DNA from: Streptomyces sp. M92
GTDB lineage: Bacteria > Actinomycetota > Actinomycetes > Streptomycetales > Streptomycetaceae
Direction of reading: 5' to 3'
Length of the DNA: 64,000 nt
Assembly (NCBI RefSeq): GCF_028473745.1
Contig: NZ_CP101137.1
Location: forward strand, 7,571,501 to 7,635,500
Shown here: positions 36,025 through 45,778 of the stretch, piece by piece
Position numbering within the stretch: the stretch's first letter is position 1
Layout of the letters: each line of letters opens with the position of its first letter
Notes under the pieces: model-generated
What the model saw: only the letters and a program-made list of their open reading frames with translations
Database searches by the model: none
Told to the model about the DNA's origin: nothing
Position numbers and translations under genes: made by a program

Positions 36025-36582
36025 GTGCCCGGGCTGCGGCGCCTGCACGCCGGCCACGCGCCCGCTCTGCTCGCCTTCGAGCGGGAGAACCGGGCCTGGT
36101 TCGCCGCCTCCGTACCCGACCGGGGCGACGACTGGTTCGCCCACTTCGACGAACGGCTCCGCGCGCTGCTGGCCGAGCAGGAGGCCGGCGTCTGCCACTT
36201 CCACGTGCTGGTCGGCACCGACGGCGGGATACTCGGCCGGGTCAACCTCGTGGACGTCGAGCGGGGCGTCGCCGACCTCGGCTACCGGATCGCCGAACGG
36301 GCCGCCGGGCGGGGCCTGGCCACCAGGGCCGTGCGGGAGGTCTGCGCCCTCGCCGCCCGGCGCTACGGACTGACCGCGCTGCGCGCCGCGGCCACCCTCG
36401 ACAACGCCGCCTCGCGGGCCGTGCTCGCCCGCACCGGCTTCGTCCGCACCGGCGGGACGCGACTCGACGGGCGCGCGGGGCTGACCTTCCGGCGCGATCT
36501 GGGGGACCTGCGCGACGCCGGGAACCCGCGCGGCGGCCCCGCGGACCCCGCCCCGCACCGCCCCACGGCCCACACCCCGTAG
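36025..36582 (+). CDS. GNAT-family N-acetyltransferase (RimJ/L-like)
   Basis: The GTG at 36025 gives 185 residues. ADLGYRIAERAAGRGLATRA carries the acetyl-CoA pyrophosphate-binding R/Q-x-x-G-x-G/A loop. LTALRAAATLDNAASRAVLA is motif B with the Asn found in RimJ/RimL-type enzymes. It may acetylate a protein N terminus or small amine. The Pro/Gly-rich tail after residue 160 is extra. It is coupled to the DUF2530 gene. Confidence 0.88.
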   Translation: MPGLRRLHAGHAPALLAFERENRAWFAASVPDRGDDWFAHFDERLRALLAEQEAGVCHFHVLVGTDGGILGRVNLVDVERGVADLGYRIAERAAGRGLATRAVREVCALAARRYGLTALRAAATLDNAASRAVLARTGFVRTGGTRLDGRAGLTFRRDLGDLRDAGNPRGGPADPAPHRPTAHTP

Positions 36583-36681
36583 TACCAGGGCATCACCCGT
36601 CCCCGCCTCCCGTCGTACCCAGGTCGGAACTTCCACGCATTCGGCGGGTGACGCCCCAAAACCGCACGTACCGTCGGATGC

Positions 36682-39075
36682 ATGACGCATCTCGACGCGG
36701 ACGACCGGCTCGACTCCGCGCACCCCGTTCACCCCCCGACCCCGGCGACCGGCCTGACGGCGGCCGGGGTCGCCGAGCGGGTGGCGCGCGGCCAGGTCAA
36801 CGACGTACCCGTACGCAGCAGCCGCTCGCTGACCGACATCGTCCGCGCCAACGTCCTCACCCGCTTCAACGCGATCATCGGTGTGCTCTGGGTGATCATG
36901 CTGATCGTCGCCCCGATCCAGGACAGCCTGTTCGGCTTCGTGATCCTCGCCAACACCGGCATCGGCATCATCCAGGAGTGGCGGGCGAAGAAGACCCTGG
37001 ACTCCCTGGCCCTGATCGGCGAGGCCCGGCCCACCGTGCGCCGGGACGGGACGGCCACCGCCGTCGGCACCTCCGAGATCGTGCTGGACGACGTGATCGA
37101 GATCGGCCCCGGGGACAAGGCCGCCGTCGACGGGGTGTGCGTCGAGTCGGACGGGCTGGAGATCGACGAGTCGCTGCTCACCGGCGAGGCCGACCCGGTC
37201 GTCAAGCGGCCCGGCGACCAGGTCATGTCCGGCAGCTTCGTGGTGGCGGGCGGCGGCGCGTTCCAGGCGACCAAGGTCGGCCGCGAGGCGTACGCCGCCC
37301 AGCTCGCCGAGGAGGCCTCCCGCTTCACCCTGGTCCAGTCAGAGCTGCGCTCCGGCATCTCCACGATCCTCAAGTACGTCACCTGGATGATGGTCCCGAC
37401 CGCGCTCGGCCTGATCCTCAGCCAGCTCCTCGCCAAGGACAACGAGCTGGACGACTCGATCGCCCGGACCGTCGGCGGCATCGTGCCCATGGTCCCGGAG
37501 GGCCTGGTCCTGCTGACCTCCGTGGCCTTCGCGATCGGCGTCATCCGCCTCGGCCGCAAGCAGTGCCTCGTCCAGGAGCTGCCCGCCATCGAGGGCCTGG
37601 CCCGCGTCGACACGGTCTGCCTCGACAAGACCGGCACCCTCACCGAGGGCGGCATGGACGTCACCGAGCTGCGCCCGCTCGACGGCGCCGACGAGGCGTA
37701 CGTCCGTACGGTGCTCGGCGCCCTCGGCGAGTCCGACCCCCGCCCCAACGCCTCCCTCCAGGCCGTGATCGCCGCGTACCCGGCCCCCGAGGACTGGCGC
37801 TGCACCGAGTCGCTGCCCTTCTCCTCCGCCCGCAAGTACAGCGGCGCCGCCCTCAGCGAGGGCGACGGCGCCACCGGCACGTGGCTGCTGGGCGCGCCCG
37901 ACGTCCTGCTGGCCGAGGACGACCCCGCCCTCGCGGAGACCGGGCGGCTCAACGAACAGGGGCTGCGGGTGCTGCTGCTGGCCCGCGCCCGGCGCGACCT
38001 GGACGACCCCGCGGTGGCCGAGGACGTGACGCCCACGGCCCTGGTCGTCCTGGAGCAGCGGCTGCGCCCGGACGCCGCCGACACCCTGCGCTACTTCGCC
38101 GACCAGGACGTCCGCGCCAAGGTCATCTCCGGGGACAACGCCGTGTCGGTCGGCGCGGTGGCCGCGGGGCTCGGGCTGTCCGGCGCGACCGTGGACGCGC
38201 GCCGGCTGCCCGCCGGCCGGGAGGAGATGGCAGACGCCCTGGACGAGGGCACGGTGTTCGGCCGGGTCACCCCGCAGCAGAAGCGGGACATGGTGGGCGC
38301 CCTCCAGTCACGCGGGCACACGGTCGCGATGACCGGCGACGGCGTCAACGACGTCCTCGCGCTCAAGGACGCCGACATCGGCGTGGCGATGGGCTCCGGT
38401 TCCGAGGCCACGCGGGCGGTCGCGCAGATCGTGCTGCTGAACAACAGCTTCGCCACGCTGCCGTCGGTGGTGGCCGAGGGGCGCCGCGTCATCGGCAACA
38501 TCACGCGGGTGGCGACCCTGTTCCTGGTGAAGACCGTGTACTCGGTGCTACTGGCGATCCTCGTGGTCTGCTCGCAGGTCGAGTACCCGTTCCTGCCCCG
38601 GCACCTGACCCTGCTCTCCACGCTCACCATCGGCGTACCGGCCTTCTTCCTGGCCCTCGCCCCGAACAAGGAACGGGCCAGACCGCACTTCGTACGGCGC
38701 GTGATGCGGTACGCGATCCCGGGCGGCGTGGTGGCCGCGACGGCGACCTTCGCGACGTACCTCGTCGCCCGGCAGCACTACTCCGGGCCGGGCGCGCTGG
38801 ACGCGGAGACCAGCGCGGCGACGCTGACGCTGTTCCTGGTGTCGATGTGGGTGCTGGCGATCATCGCCCGGCCGTACACGTGGTGGCGGGTGCTGCTGGT
38901 GGCGGCGATGGGGCTGGGCTTTGTGATCGTGCTGGTGGTGCCGTGGTTGCAGGACTTCTTCGCGCTGAAGCTGGTGGGGGTGACGATGCCGTGGAGCGCC
39001 GTCGGCATCGCGGTGGGGGCGGCGGGTTTGCTGGAGCTGGCCTGGAGATGGGTGGACCGGCGGGTCCCTGCGTGA
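36682..39075 (+). CDS. Cation-translocating P-type ATPase
   Basis: This 797-residue pump has the phosphorylation site VCLDKTGTLTEGG, the actuator loop DESLLTGEADPV and the hinge AMTGDGVNDVLALKDADIGV. About eight to ten membrane helices are present. The fourth helix reads GGIVPMVPEGLVLLTSVAFA, with the P-M-V-P-E-G-L pattern of an unusual bacterial subgroup rather than the P-E-G-L-P/A of Ca2+ pumps or the C-P-C of heavy-metal pumps. The ion is therefore uncertain (K+, Mg2+ and Ca2+ are all possible). No partner subunit is nearby. The hairpin at 39160 terminates the gene. Confidence 0.9.
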   Translation: MTHLDADDRLDSAHPVHPPTPATGLTAAGVAERVARGQVNDVPVRSSRSLTDIVRANVLTRFNAIIGVLWVIMLIVAPIQDSLFGFVILANTGIGIIQEWRAKKTLDSLALIGEARPTVRRDGTATAVGTSEIVLDDVIEIGPGDKAAVDGVCVESDGLEIDESLLTGEADPVVKRPGDQVMSGSFVVAGGGAFQATKVGREAYAAQLAEEASRFTLVQSELRSGISTILKYVTWMMVPTALGLILSQLLAKDNELDDSIARTVGGIVPMVPEGLVLLTSVAFAIGVIRLGRKQCLVQELPAIEGLARVDTVCLDKTGTLTEGGMDVTELRPLDGADEAYVRTVLGALGESDPRPNASLQAVIAAYPAPEDWRCTESLPFSSARKYSGAALSEGDGATGTWLLGAPDVLLAEDDPALAETGRLNEQGLRVLLLARARRDLDDPAVAEDVTPTALVVLEQRLRPDAADTLRYFADQDVRAKVISGDNAVSVGAVAAGLGLSGATVDARRLPAGREEMADALDEGTVFGRVTPQQKRDMVGALQSRGHTVAMTGDGVNDVLALKDADIGVAMGSGSEATRAVAQIVLLNNSFATLPSVVAEGRRVIGNITRVATLFLVKTVYSVLLAILVVCSQVEYPFLPRHLTLLSTLTIGVPAFFLALAPNKERARPHFVRRVMRYAIPGGVVAATATFATYLVARQHYSGPGALDAETSAATLTLFLVSMWVLAIIARPYTWWRVLLVAAMGLGFVIVLVVPWLQDFFALKLVGVTMPWSAVGIAVGAAGLLELAWRWVDRRVPA

Positions 39076-39110
39076 GGGGGTTGATCGGTGCGTGGTTCGC
39101 GGCGGCGCCA

Positions 39111-39179
39111 TCGTGGCTGGTCGCGCCCACGCGGCGGAGCCGCATGTCGAGCACAGCCCCGCGCCCCTGAAGGGGCGCG
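39111..39179 (+). terminator. Interspersed repeat copy 2 with hairpin terminator
   Basis: Bases 39111-39145 match the element at 5545 almost exactly. The 3' end contains CGCGCCCCTGAAGGGGCGCG (39160-39179), eight to nine paired bases with a TGAA loop. It lies between the convergent P-type ATPase and sacsin-like genes and should stop transcription from both sides. Confidence 0.75.
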
Positions 39180-39211
39180 TCACGCCCCGCCCGACCACAT
39201 GGCACCGCCCG

Positions 39212-42200
39212 TCAGTCGAACCAGCGGTCCCTCGCCAGCTCCTCCGTGCGCGACTCGTCCTCCAGCAGCGCCGCCACCTCGAACCGCCGGGGCCACTGTC
39301 CCGCCGCCCAGGCGAGCCCCGCCGCGACGCCCTCCAGCGTCGCCGCGTGCAACGCCCCGTCGTCCGTCACCCGCCAGTCGATCTCCACGCCGTCGACGAC
39401 CAGCTCCTCGTGCTCCACGTACGACGCCGGGGTCCGCGCCCCCAGCAGCACCCGCACCGGCTCCGGTACGTCGTGCTCCGTACCCGCCGAGTCCACGGCG
39501 CCGGTGACGGACTCGCTCAGCCGCCGCACCTGGAACAGTTCCGCCAGCTCGGCCGCCCGGGCCGGGCGCACCGGCAGCAGCGGGACGCCGGACGTGAAGG
39601 GCAGCAGGTCGGGCGAGTCGACCACCACCGCGTCGGCGGCGTCCACCACGCGCACCTCGCCGTCCACCACGGCCCGCACCTCGTCCGGCAGGGTGACCTG
39701 CTCGGGGTCCAGCTCGGCCAGCGCGCCGTACAGGGCGTGGAGCTGTGCGGCCGTGACGGGGCGCTCGGGGTCGGCGAGGCGGTCCAGCAGCTCGGCCGCG
39801 CCGCCGGGCTCGTCGAGCAGGGCGGCCACCGAGGTGCGTACGCCCAGCGCCCGCAGCACCTGCTCGTCCTCGAAGCCGGACGCGTCGGCCTCGTCGTACA
39901 GGCCGCGCAGCAGCGGGTCGCCGCCCGCCGCGCGCAGCCCGGCCGGGCGGCGGCCGCCGAGCACGGGGTGCCCGCGCAGCCACCACGCGGTGTAGGGCCG
40001 TACGACCTCGTGGGTGCCGTCGTGCAGCAGGACGCGCACCGGGTGGATCAGGGCGTCGCGCAGCGGCGGCCGAGAGAGCAGGGCGAGGGCCTCGGGCCAG
40101 CGGTCGTCGTCCACCAGGTCGAGGTCGCGCACGGCGACGATCTCGGTGGCGACCGGCGGGACGGGGCTGTCGGGGAAGCGGTCGAGGACGTCCTCGCTCC
40201 ACACGTCCACCGCGTCCAGCAGACCCGCGTCGTCCGGTTCGGCGAAGTCGCTTTCCCGGGGCTCCAGTTCGTCGGGGTCGAGGACGACGTCGGTGGCGCG
40301 GACCAGGGCGAAGGTGACGAGGACGCCGCAGGCGGCCAGCGGCTCGGGGCCCCACTTCCCGGCCAGTTCCGCGTCCACGGCGGCGAGTTCGTCCTCGCGC
40401 ATGACGCGGGCGAAGGGGCCGTCGGGGAAGACGAGTTCGCCGGCCGGGGAGAGTTCGCCGTCCTCGTCGGTCAGGGCGAGGGCGCCGAGCCAGGGTTCGT
40501 CGCCGGGTTCGAGTCCGGCGTCGCGGACCAGGCCGAGGACGGTGTCGGCCAGTTCGTCGGCGTCGAGGGTGTCCTCCTCCCAGTTGGTGCCGCCCTCGTC
40601 GTCGAGGGAGGCGGCGACGGCGGCCCTCACCTGCGGGGTGGTGAGCACGGCGCGCGGGGTGGCCGGGAGGGCGCCGAGCTTCTCCAGCAGCGGGTGGGCG
40701 GCGTCCGGGTGGGCGACCTTGAGGCCGAGGCGGGTGAGGACCTCCGGGTCGAGGGAGGCGGCGTCCGGGGAGGGCAGGAGGACCTGCCGGGGGCCGATGG
40801 TCGTACGCCCGTCCGCGAGGGGCACGGGCAGCCCGGACAGCCGGTCGGGGTCGACCCCGGCGAGGCTGTCGTACAGCCGCCGCCACCAGTCGGGGGCCTT
40901 CTCCAGGCCCGCGAGCCGGTCGATCGCGTCGGTCAGCGGCACCCGGGCCACGCCCAGGGTGCGCAGCTCCACGCGGCGCTCCAGGCCGGCGGGCAGCAGC
41001 GTCGGCAGCACTTCGGCGAGGACCCGTACGGTGTCGGCGCCCGCGCCCTCGGCCACCTCGGCGTCGCGGGGGCGCAGGGACTCGGGCAGGTCGGGGTCGT
41101 CCTCGCGCGGTGCGGCGGCGGGCGGCAGGAAGGCGGTGCGGGGCAGTCGTTCGAGGATCGCCTGGCGCAGGGCGCCGTCCAGTTCGCCCTTGCCCAGCGG
41201 TCCGGGCACGAGGTCGACGAGGCCGGCGGAGACGGGGCTCCAGTCGGCGAGCAGCCCGGCGTAGGCGTCCGCCGCCCGCTCGGTCAGGAAGTCGGTCAGC
41301 GGGCCGCGCGCGGCGTGCCGGCGGGTGGAGTCCAGCGGGTAGGACGCGATGAGCAGGGCGGGCACGCCCAGGGGTTCGTCGCTGGGCGTGGGCGCGTGCA
41401 GGACGGGGCTGGTGCGGGGGCGGGCGGGGCCGCCGTCGGCGTCCACGGGCACGGCCCAGGTCACCGACCAGTGCGGGCGCAGCCGTTCCTCGACCGGCCG
41501 GTCGGCGAGGAGGTCGGGGGTGAGCGGGCCGTGCGCGACGGAGGTGCGCCAGCGGGTGGTGCCCTCCCGGGAGTCCTCGACGACGGTCAGCGGGCCCTCG
41601 GTACGGCGGGACAGCGTGCGCGTCTCGTCCCCGGTCTCCACCACGACCTCCTCCAGGCCCGGCAGGGCGAGGAGCAGCGCGTCGTCCACGGCGTTAAGGA
41701 GCCGTTCGGCGAGATCGGCGGCGGCCGTGTCGCGCAGCGGGAGGATGACGGCCGTGTCGTAGGGGCTCGGGGCGCTGCCCTCGGCGGGGAACGGCAGCCG
41801 CAGCAGCGGGACGTGTCCGTCGCGGCGCCGGATCTCGTCGCCCAGGCCGGGGCTGTCCAGGGCCGTGTCACCGGCCAGTCCCCGCGCCTCGGCCAGGGAC
41901 CAGCGCACGCCGCCGTGCCGGCCGACGACGGCGGGCTCGTCGGTGACCGCGAGAACGGCGGCGAAACCGACGCCGAACCGGCCGACGGCGCCCTGGCCGG
42001 CGTCCCGCTTGGCGGAGGCGCGCAGCGTGGACAGCGACTCGACGCCGGCCGCGTCCAGCGGGGCGCCGGTGTTGGCGGCGACCAGGACGCCGTCGCGCAG
42101 GGTGAGCCGGAGCCGTCCGGGCACGCCGGCGCGGGCGGCGGCGTCGGCGGCGTTCTGCGCCAGCTCGACGACGAGCCGGTCGCGGTAGCCGCCGAGGACG

Positions 42201-42334
42201 AGGTCCTCCTCCGCGTTGGCGTCCTCACGGAACCGGGCCGGACTGGTCGCCCAGGCGTCCAGCACCCCGCGCCGCAGACGTGCCGTACCGAACGGATCGG
42301 CGCCCTCGGCGGCAGGCCGCACGAACATGCTCAC
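39212..42334 (-). CDS. Sacsin-like protein with GHKL/Hsp90-type ATP-binding domain
   Basis: The GTG at 42334 with GAGGAG upstream gives 1040 residues; an ATG at 42328 is an alternative. The N-terminal 200 residues form a GHKL ATPase: VVELAQNAADAAARAG (the N-box with its catalytic Asn), ANTGAPLDAAGVESL and GRFGVGFAAVLAVTDEP (G2 box). The other 800 residues are acidic, Leu-rich and soluble, with no recognised domain. Bacterial sacsin-N-terminal-like proteins are uncharacterised and may be chaperones or MORC-like regulators. The next gene upstream on the same strand, DUF3027, is 93 bases away. Confidence 0.82.
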   Translation of the reverse strand: MSMFVRPAAEGADPFGTARLRRGVLDAWATSPARFREDANAEEDLVLGGYRDRLVVELAQNAADAAARAGVPGRLRLTLRDGVLVAANTGAPLDAAGVESLSTLRASAKRDAGQGAVGRFGVGFAAVLAVTDEPAVVGRHGGVRWSLAEARGLAGDTALDSPGLGDEIRRRDGHVPLLRLPFPAEGSAPSPYDTAVILPLRDTAAADLAERLLNAVDDALLLALPGLEEVVVETGDETRTLSRRTEGPLTVVEDSREGTTRWRTSVAHGPLTPDLLADRPVEERLRPHWSVTWAVPVDADGGPARPRTSPVLHAPTPSDEPLGVPALLIASYPLDSTRRHAARGPLTDFLTERAADAYAGLLADWSPVSAGLVDLVPGPLGKGELDGALRQAILERLPRTAFLPPAAAPREDDPDLPESLRPRDAEVAEGAGADTVRVLAEVLPTLLPAGLERRVELRTLGVARVPLTDAIDRLAGLEKAPDWWRRLYDSLAGVDPDRLSGLPVPLADGRTTIGPRQVLLPSPDAASLDPEVLTRLGLKVAHPDAAHPLLEKLGALPATPRAVLTTPQVRAAVAASLDDEGGTNWEEDTLDADELADTVLGLVRDAGLEPGDEPWLGALALTDEDGELSPAGELVFPDGPFARVMREDELAAVDAELAGKWGPEPLAACGVLVTFALVRATDVVLDPDELEPRESDFAEPDDAGLLDAVDVWSEDVLDRFPDSPVPPVATEIVAVRDLDLVDDDRWPEALALLSRPPLRDALIHPVRVLLHDGTHEVVRPYTAWWLRGHPVLGGRRPAGLRAAGGDPLLRGLYDEADASGFEDEQVLRALGVRTSVAALLDEPGGAAELLDRLADPERPVTAAQLHALYGALAELDPEQVTLPDEVRAVVDGEVRVVDAADAVVVDSPDLLPFTSGVPLLPVRPARAAELAELFQVRRLSESVTGAVDSAGTEHDVPEPVRVLLGARTPASYVEHEELVVDGVEIDWRVTDDGALHAATLEGVAAGLAWAAGQWPRRFEVAALLEDESRTEELARDRWFD

Positions 42335-42426
42335 GGTGACTCTCCTCATCGACGGACCACGAAGGTACCGCCGCGAGCCACGACACACCTCATCCGCTCA
42401 CCCCGCGGACGCGGCCCGCGCCGCGG

Positions 42427-43350
42427 CTACGAGTGCCCGAGATCCGCCGCCTCGTCCTCGGCCACGGACACCGACCCGGAGTCCGCCGCCGGCCGCAGCG
42501 GGAACGGGTCGACCCGCGTCTCGTCGATCACCGGCGGAGCCACCCGCGGCGCCTTCGGCATCACCGCCGCCTCCGAGTGCCCGCCGCACCCGTAGGCCAG
42601 CGACACGACGTGCCCGTCGGCCGGGGAGAACTCGTTGGCGCACACCCCGAAGGCCTGCCCCAGCGACCCTCCGATCCGGGCGAGGAAGCCGCAGCTGACG
42701 CAGGAGGCGGGGGCCGCCTGGGCCATCGCGGTCTTGGGGCCGTAGCCCTCCTCCCAGCGGTCGGCGGCGACGTGCAGGCCGTACCGGGACAGCACCCGGG
42801 AGCGGCGCAGGCCCAGTTCCTCGGCGACCGCGGAGATCGTGCCGCGGGCCGGGACGGCCGACAGCTCGGCGGGCGGTCCGGCGGTCAGCTCCGCGTCCTC
42901 CGCCTCCACCAGGTCGGCCATCTCGTGGGAGACGGCGGAGTTCGGCGGCGGCTCGTCCTCGCCGGTCCAGCCGGGCTCCAGACGCAGGTCGTCCGCGTCG
43001 GTGGGCAGCAGGTCGCCGGGGCCCATGTCGCCGGGGCGCAGCCGCTCGCTCCACGGCACCCACTCGGGGGCGAGGAGGGCGTCCGGGCCGGGCAGCAGCA
43101 CCGCCTCGTCCACCGTGACGATCTTGGCGCGGGAGGCGCGGGCGACGGTGACGGCCCAGCGCCAGCCCCGGTAGCCGAGCTCCTTGCAGGCGAAGTAGTG
43201 GGTGACGACCCGGTCGCCCTCCGACACCATCCCCTCGTGCTCGCCGACGACGCCGGGGGCGGCGGCCTCCTCGGCCGCGGCCCGGGCGAGGTCGACGGCC
43301 TCGGCGCACAGGCGGTCAGGGGTGCGGCTTCGCGTTGTCGCTGCGCTCAC
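42427..43350 (-). CDS. DUF3027 domain protein
   Basis: This 307-residue actinobacterial protein matches DUF3027. HYFACKELGYRGWRWAVTVA and VWPEWVPWSERLRPGDMG-like sequence (PEWVPWSERLRPGDMGPGDL) are its hallmark. C-terminally, SCVSCGFLARIGGSLGQAFG and VCANEFSPADGHVVSLAYGC hold four conserved cysteines that could bind zinc. The function is unknown. It precedes the sacsin-like gene and diverges from the MFS gene. Confidence 0.9.
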   Translation of the reverse strand: MSAATTRSRTPDRLCAEAVDLARAAAEEAAAPGVVGEHEGMVSEGDRVVTHYFACKELGYRGWRWAVTVARASRAKIVTVDEAVLLPGPDALLAPEWVPWSERLRPGDMGPGDLLPTDADDLRLEPGWTGEDEPPPNSAVSHEMADLVEAEDAELTAGPPAELSAVPARGTISAVAEELGLRRSRVLSRYGLHVAADRWEEGYGPKTAMAQAAPASCVSCGFLARIGGSLGQAFGVCANEFSPADGHVVSLAYGCGGHSEAAVMPKAPRVAPPVIDETRVDPFPLRPAADSGSVSVAEDEAADLGHS

Positions 43351-43705
43351 AGGTATCGCTTCTCTCCATACGCCGTCTCACGAGTGCGCCACTACCTGCG
43401 AGGGGCGGACGGAGCGGACCTGTGGACCGCGTCGACGTCCGCGCCCGATCGCGCTCGGGCGCACCTACGTCATCCATTCTGCGGGATGGCCGTACGGCGC
43501 GCGGCCGAGAACGTTCGCCACGGCGCGCTACGCACGCTACCTGCTCATGTGCGCTGGGCCTACACCGACGGCAGCTTCGGCGGGGTACGGCCGCCCGTTC
43601 CCCGGTGCTCGCGGCCCGCCCGCGACGCCGGTGTCACCCGACTCGACGGCCGCCATACGTGCCGTACGGACGCTACAGCCCCGGTTCTCGGGGCACTATG
43701 ACGGG
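43351..43705. other. Divergent intergenic region (355 bp)
   Basis: There is no convincing gene in this stretch. It separates the DUF3027 and MFS start codons. GCCCCGGTTCTCGGGGC forms a small hairpin near 43677, and an AT-rich TATGAC lies about 10 bases before the MFS GTG, possibly its -10 element. Several CGTACGG/CCGTACG words occur but no clear operator. Confidence 0.5.
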
Positions 43706-45097
43706 GTGGCAGCCGCACGGACGGAGTTCAAGGGCGGGAGCCGGGGACGCGGTCCCGGCTCCCGGTTCCGTGCTGTCGGGCGGGCGCTGCGCCTGCCGGT
43801 GACCGGGACGGCGCGCGGCATCCGCAAGGCGACGCACGCGCACGGAGCGGGCGAGTCCGGTCTCGGCAAGCTGATCGAACTGCACGGCGTGAACGGCGCC
43901 GGCGACGTGATGATCACCGTCGCCCTCGCCTCCACCGTCTTCTTCTCCGTGCCGACCGACGAGGCGCGCGGGCGGGTCGCGCTCTACCTGGCCATCACCA
44001 TGGCCCCGTTCACGCTCCTCGCCCCGGTGATCGGGCCGCTCCTGGACCGCCTGCCGCACGGCCGGCGCGCGGCGATGGCGGCCGCGATGGGCGCGCGGGC
44101 GCTGCTCGCGCTGGTGCTGTCCGGGGCGGTGATCAGCGGCAGCATCGAGATGTATCCGGCGGCACTCGGCGTGCTGGTCGCCTCGAAGGCGTACGGAGTG
44201 GTCAGAAGCGCGGTGGTGCCGCGGCTGCTGCCGCCGCGGTTCTCCCTGGTGAAGGCGAACTCGCGAGTGACCCTGTGCGGGCTGCTCGCCACCGGCGTGG
44301 CCGCGCCCATCGCGGCGGGGCTCCAGGCGATCGGGCCGCGCTGGCCGCTGTACGGCGCCTTCGTGATCTTCGTGGCGGGCACGGTGCTGTCGTTCACGCT
44401 GCCGCCGAAGGTGGACTCGGCGCGGGGCGAGGACCGGGCGCTGCTCGCCGCCGACGAACGGCACCTGCACGGCCCGCACCGCAAGCCCGTCAAGCGTCCC
44501 GGGCTGCGCACGGTGGGCCCGGCGGTGACGCACGCGCTGGCCGCCAACGCCGCGATCCGCTGCCTGTCCGGGTTCCTGATCTTCTTCCTGGCCTTCCTGC
44601 TGCGGGTGCACCCGCTGTCCGGGCAGAGCGCGGCCGTCTCCCTGGGCATCGTGGGCGTCGCGGCGGGCGCGGGCAACGCGCTGGGCACGGCGGTCGGGGC
44701 GTGGCTGCGCTCGCGCGCGCCGGAGATCATCATCGTGACCGTCGTCGCCGTGGTGCTGGGCGCGGGGATCACGGCGGCGGTGTTCTTCAGCACCGTGCTG
44801 GTGGCGTGCCTGGCGGCGGTCGCCGGGTTCGCGCAGGCGCTGGCCAAGCTGTCGCTGGACGCGCTGATCCAGCGGGACGTACCGGAGCAGGTGCGCACCT
44901 CGGCGTTCGCGCGCTCCGAGACGCTGCTCCAGGTCTCGTGGGTGCTGGGCGGCGCGGTCGGCATCGTGCTGCCGCTCAACGGCACGCTGGGCCTCACGGT
45001 GGCGGCGGCGATCGTCGCCGCCGGGTGGCTGACGACCGTACGAGGGCTGATCGGCTCGGCCCGGCACAAGGGGGCGGCCCGGCCGAGGGTGGCGTGA
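43706..45097 (+). CDS. MFS transporter
   Basis: The GTG at 43706 (AAARTEFKGGSRGRG) gives 463 residues. A basic N-terminal tail of about 60 residues precedes 10-12 membrane helices. GVNGAGDVMITVALASTVFF and PVIGPLLDRLPHGRRAAMAA carry the A-motif loop. RPGLRTVGPAVTHALAAN marks the central loop. This gene next to DUF3027 is a conserved arrangement in Streptomyces (from memory). The substrate is unknown. A 13-bp minisatellite starts 17 bases after the stop. Confidence 0.88.
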   Translation: MAAARTEFKGGSRGRGPGSRFRAVGRALRLPVTGTARGIRKATHAHGAGESGLGKLIELHGVNGAGDVMITVALASTVFFSVPTDEARGRVALYLAITMAPFTLLAPVIGPLLDRLPHGRRAAMAAAMGARALLALVLSGAVISGSIEMYPAALGVLVASKAYGVVRSAVVPRLLPPRFSLVKANSRVTLCGLLATGVAAPIAAGLQAIGPRWPLYGAFVIFVAGTVLSFTLPPKVDSARGEDRALLAADERHLHGPHRKPVKRPGLRTVGPAVTHALAANAAIRCLSGFLIFFLAFLLRVHPLSGQSAAVSLGIVGVAAGAGNALGTAVGAWLRSRAPEIIIVTVVAVVLGAGITAAVFFSTVLVACLAAVAGFAQALAKLSLDALIQRDVPEQVRTSAFARSETLLQVSWVLGGAVGIVLPLNGTLGLTVAAAIVAAGWLTTVRGLIGSARHKGAARPRVA

Positions 45098-45113
45098 CGC
45101 GAGGCCCGGCCGG

Positions 45114-45210
45114 GGTGGCCCGACCGGGTGGCCCGACCGGGTGGCCCGACCGGGTGGCCCGACCGGGTGGCCCGACCGGGTGGCCCGACCGGGTGGCCCG
45201 ACCGGGTGGC
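45114..45210. repeat. 13-bp minisatellite (seven perfect units)
   Basis: Seven perfect copies of GGTGGCCCGACCG run from 45114 to 45204, followed by a broken eighth. They fill the gap between the MFS stop and the DUF2771 gene. Because 13 is not a multiple of three, the repeat cannot be a simple peptide repeat. It is a likely variable-number locus. Confidence 0.95.
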
Positions 45211-45289
45211 ACGGCCCCGGGGTGGCGTGACCACGCCACGCCGTACCCAGGTGGGGGACGGGCCCGGGGCGCCGTATAGCCTTCGCACC

Positions 45290-45778
45290 ATGACCACGTT
45301 GCAATCCGCTGTGCGACGCCGCCGCGCCGTCGCCGCCGCCGGCGCCGTATCCGCCGGACTGCTCCTGCTGTCCGCCTGCGACCAGCCGACGCCCATGGCC
45401 ACGGTCACGGTCGGCAGTGACTCGGTCAGCTCCGAGGCCACCTGTGGCGGCGAGGGCAAGACCCTGGAGACGGCCGAGATCCAGAAGTGCCTGGAGAAGG
45501 ACGACGTCGAGTCCATCACGGTCGACCCCGACGACACCGTGCGCTTCGGCGTGGACCCGGAGATCGCGGACGAGCGCTGGACGATCCTGATGAACGGTCA
45601 GCAGCTGACCGACGACACGGACAACACCTACCGCACGGTGCCGGGCAGCGTGTTCTTCAACGCCCAGTACGGCGCCCAGGGCGACTCCACGCTCGTCACC
45701 ATCAAGGCCGGCGACGGCAAGGACGACAGCGAGGAGGCCACCGGTCTGTGGTCCTTCCGCCTGAAGAAGGACGACTGA
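45290..45778 (+). CDS. DUF2771 lipoprotein
   Basis: This 162-residue protein has a basic start (VRRRRAVAAAGAVSAG) and the lipobox LLSAC, so it is anchored on the outer face of the membrane. The outer domain (VRFGVDPEIADERWTILMNG and TGLWSFRLKKDD) matches the actinobacterial DUF2771 family of unknown function. The gene is directly upstream of mqnB and may overlap its start. Confidence 0.88.
   Translation: MTTLQSAVRRRRAVAAAGAVSAGLLLLSACDQPTPMATVTVGSDSVSSEATCGGEGKTLETAEIQKCLEKDDVESITVDPDDTVRFGVDPEIADERWTILMNGQQLTDDTDNTYRTVPGSVFFNAQYGAQGDSTLVTIKAGDGKDDSEEATGLWSFRLKKDD

Noticed and set aside
45114..45204. Possible CRISPR array
   Set aside because: Units are directly adjacent with no spacers, and no cas genes are nearby.
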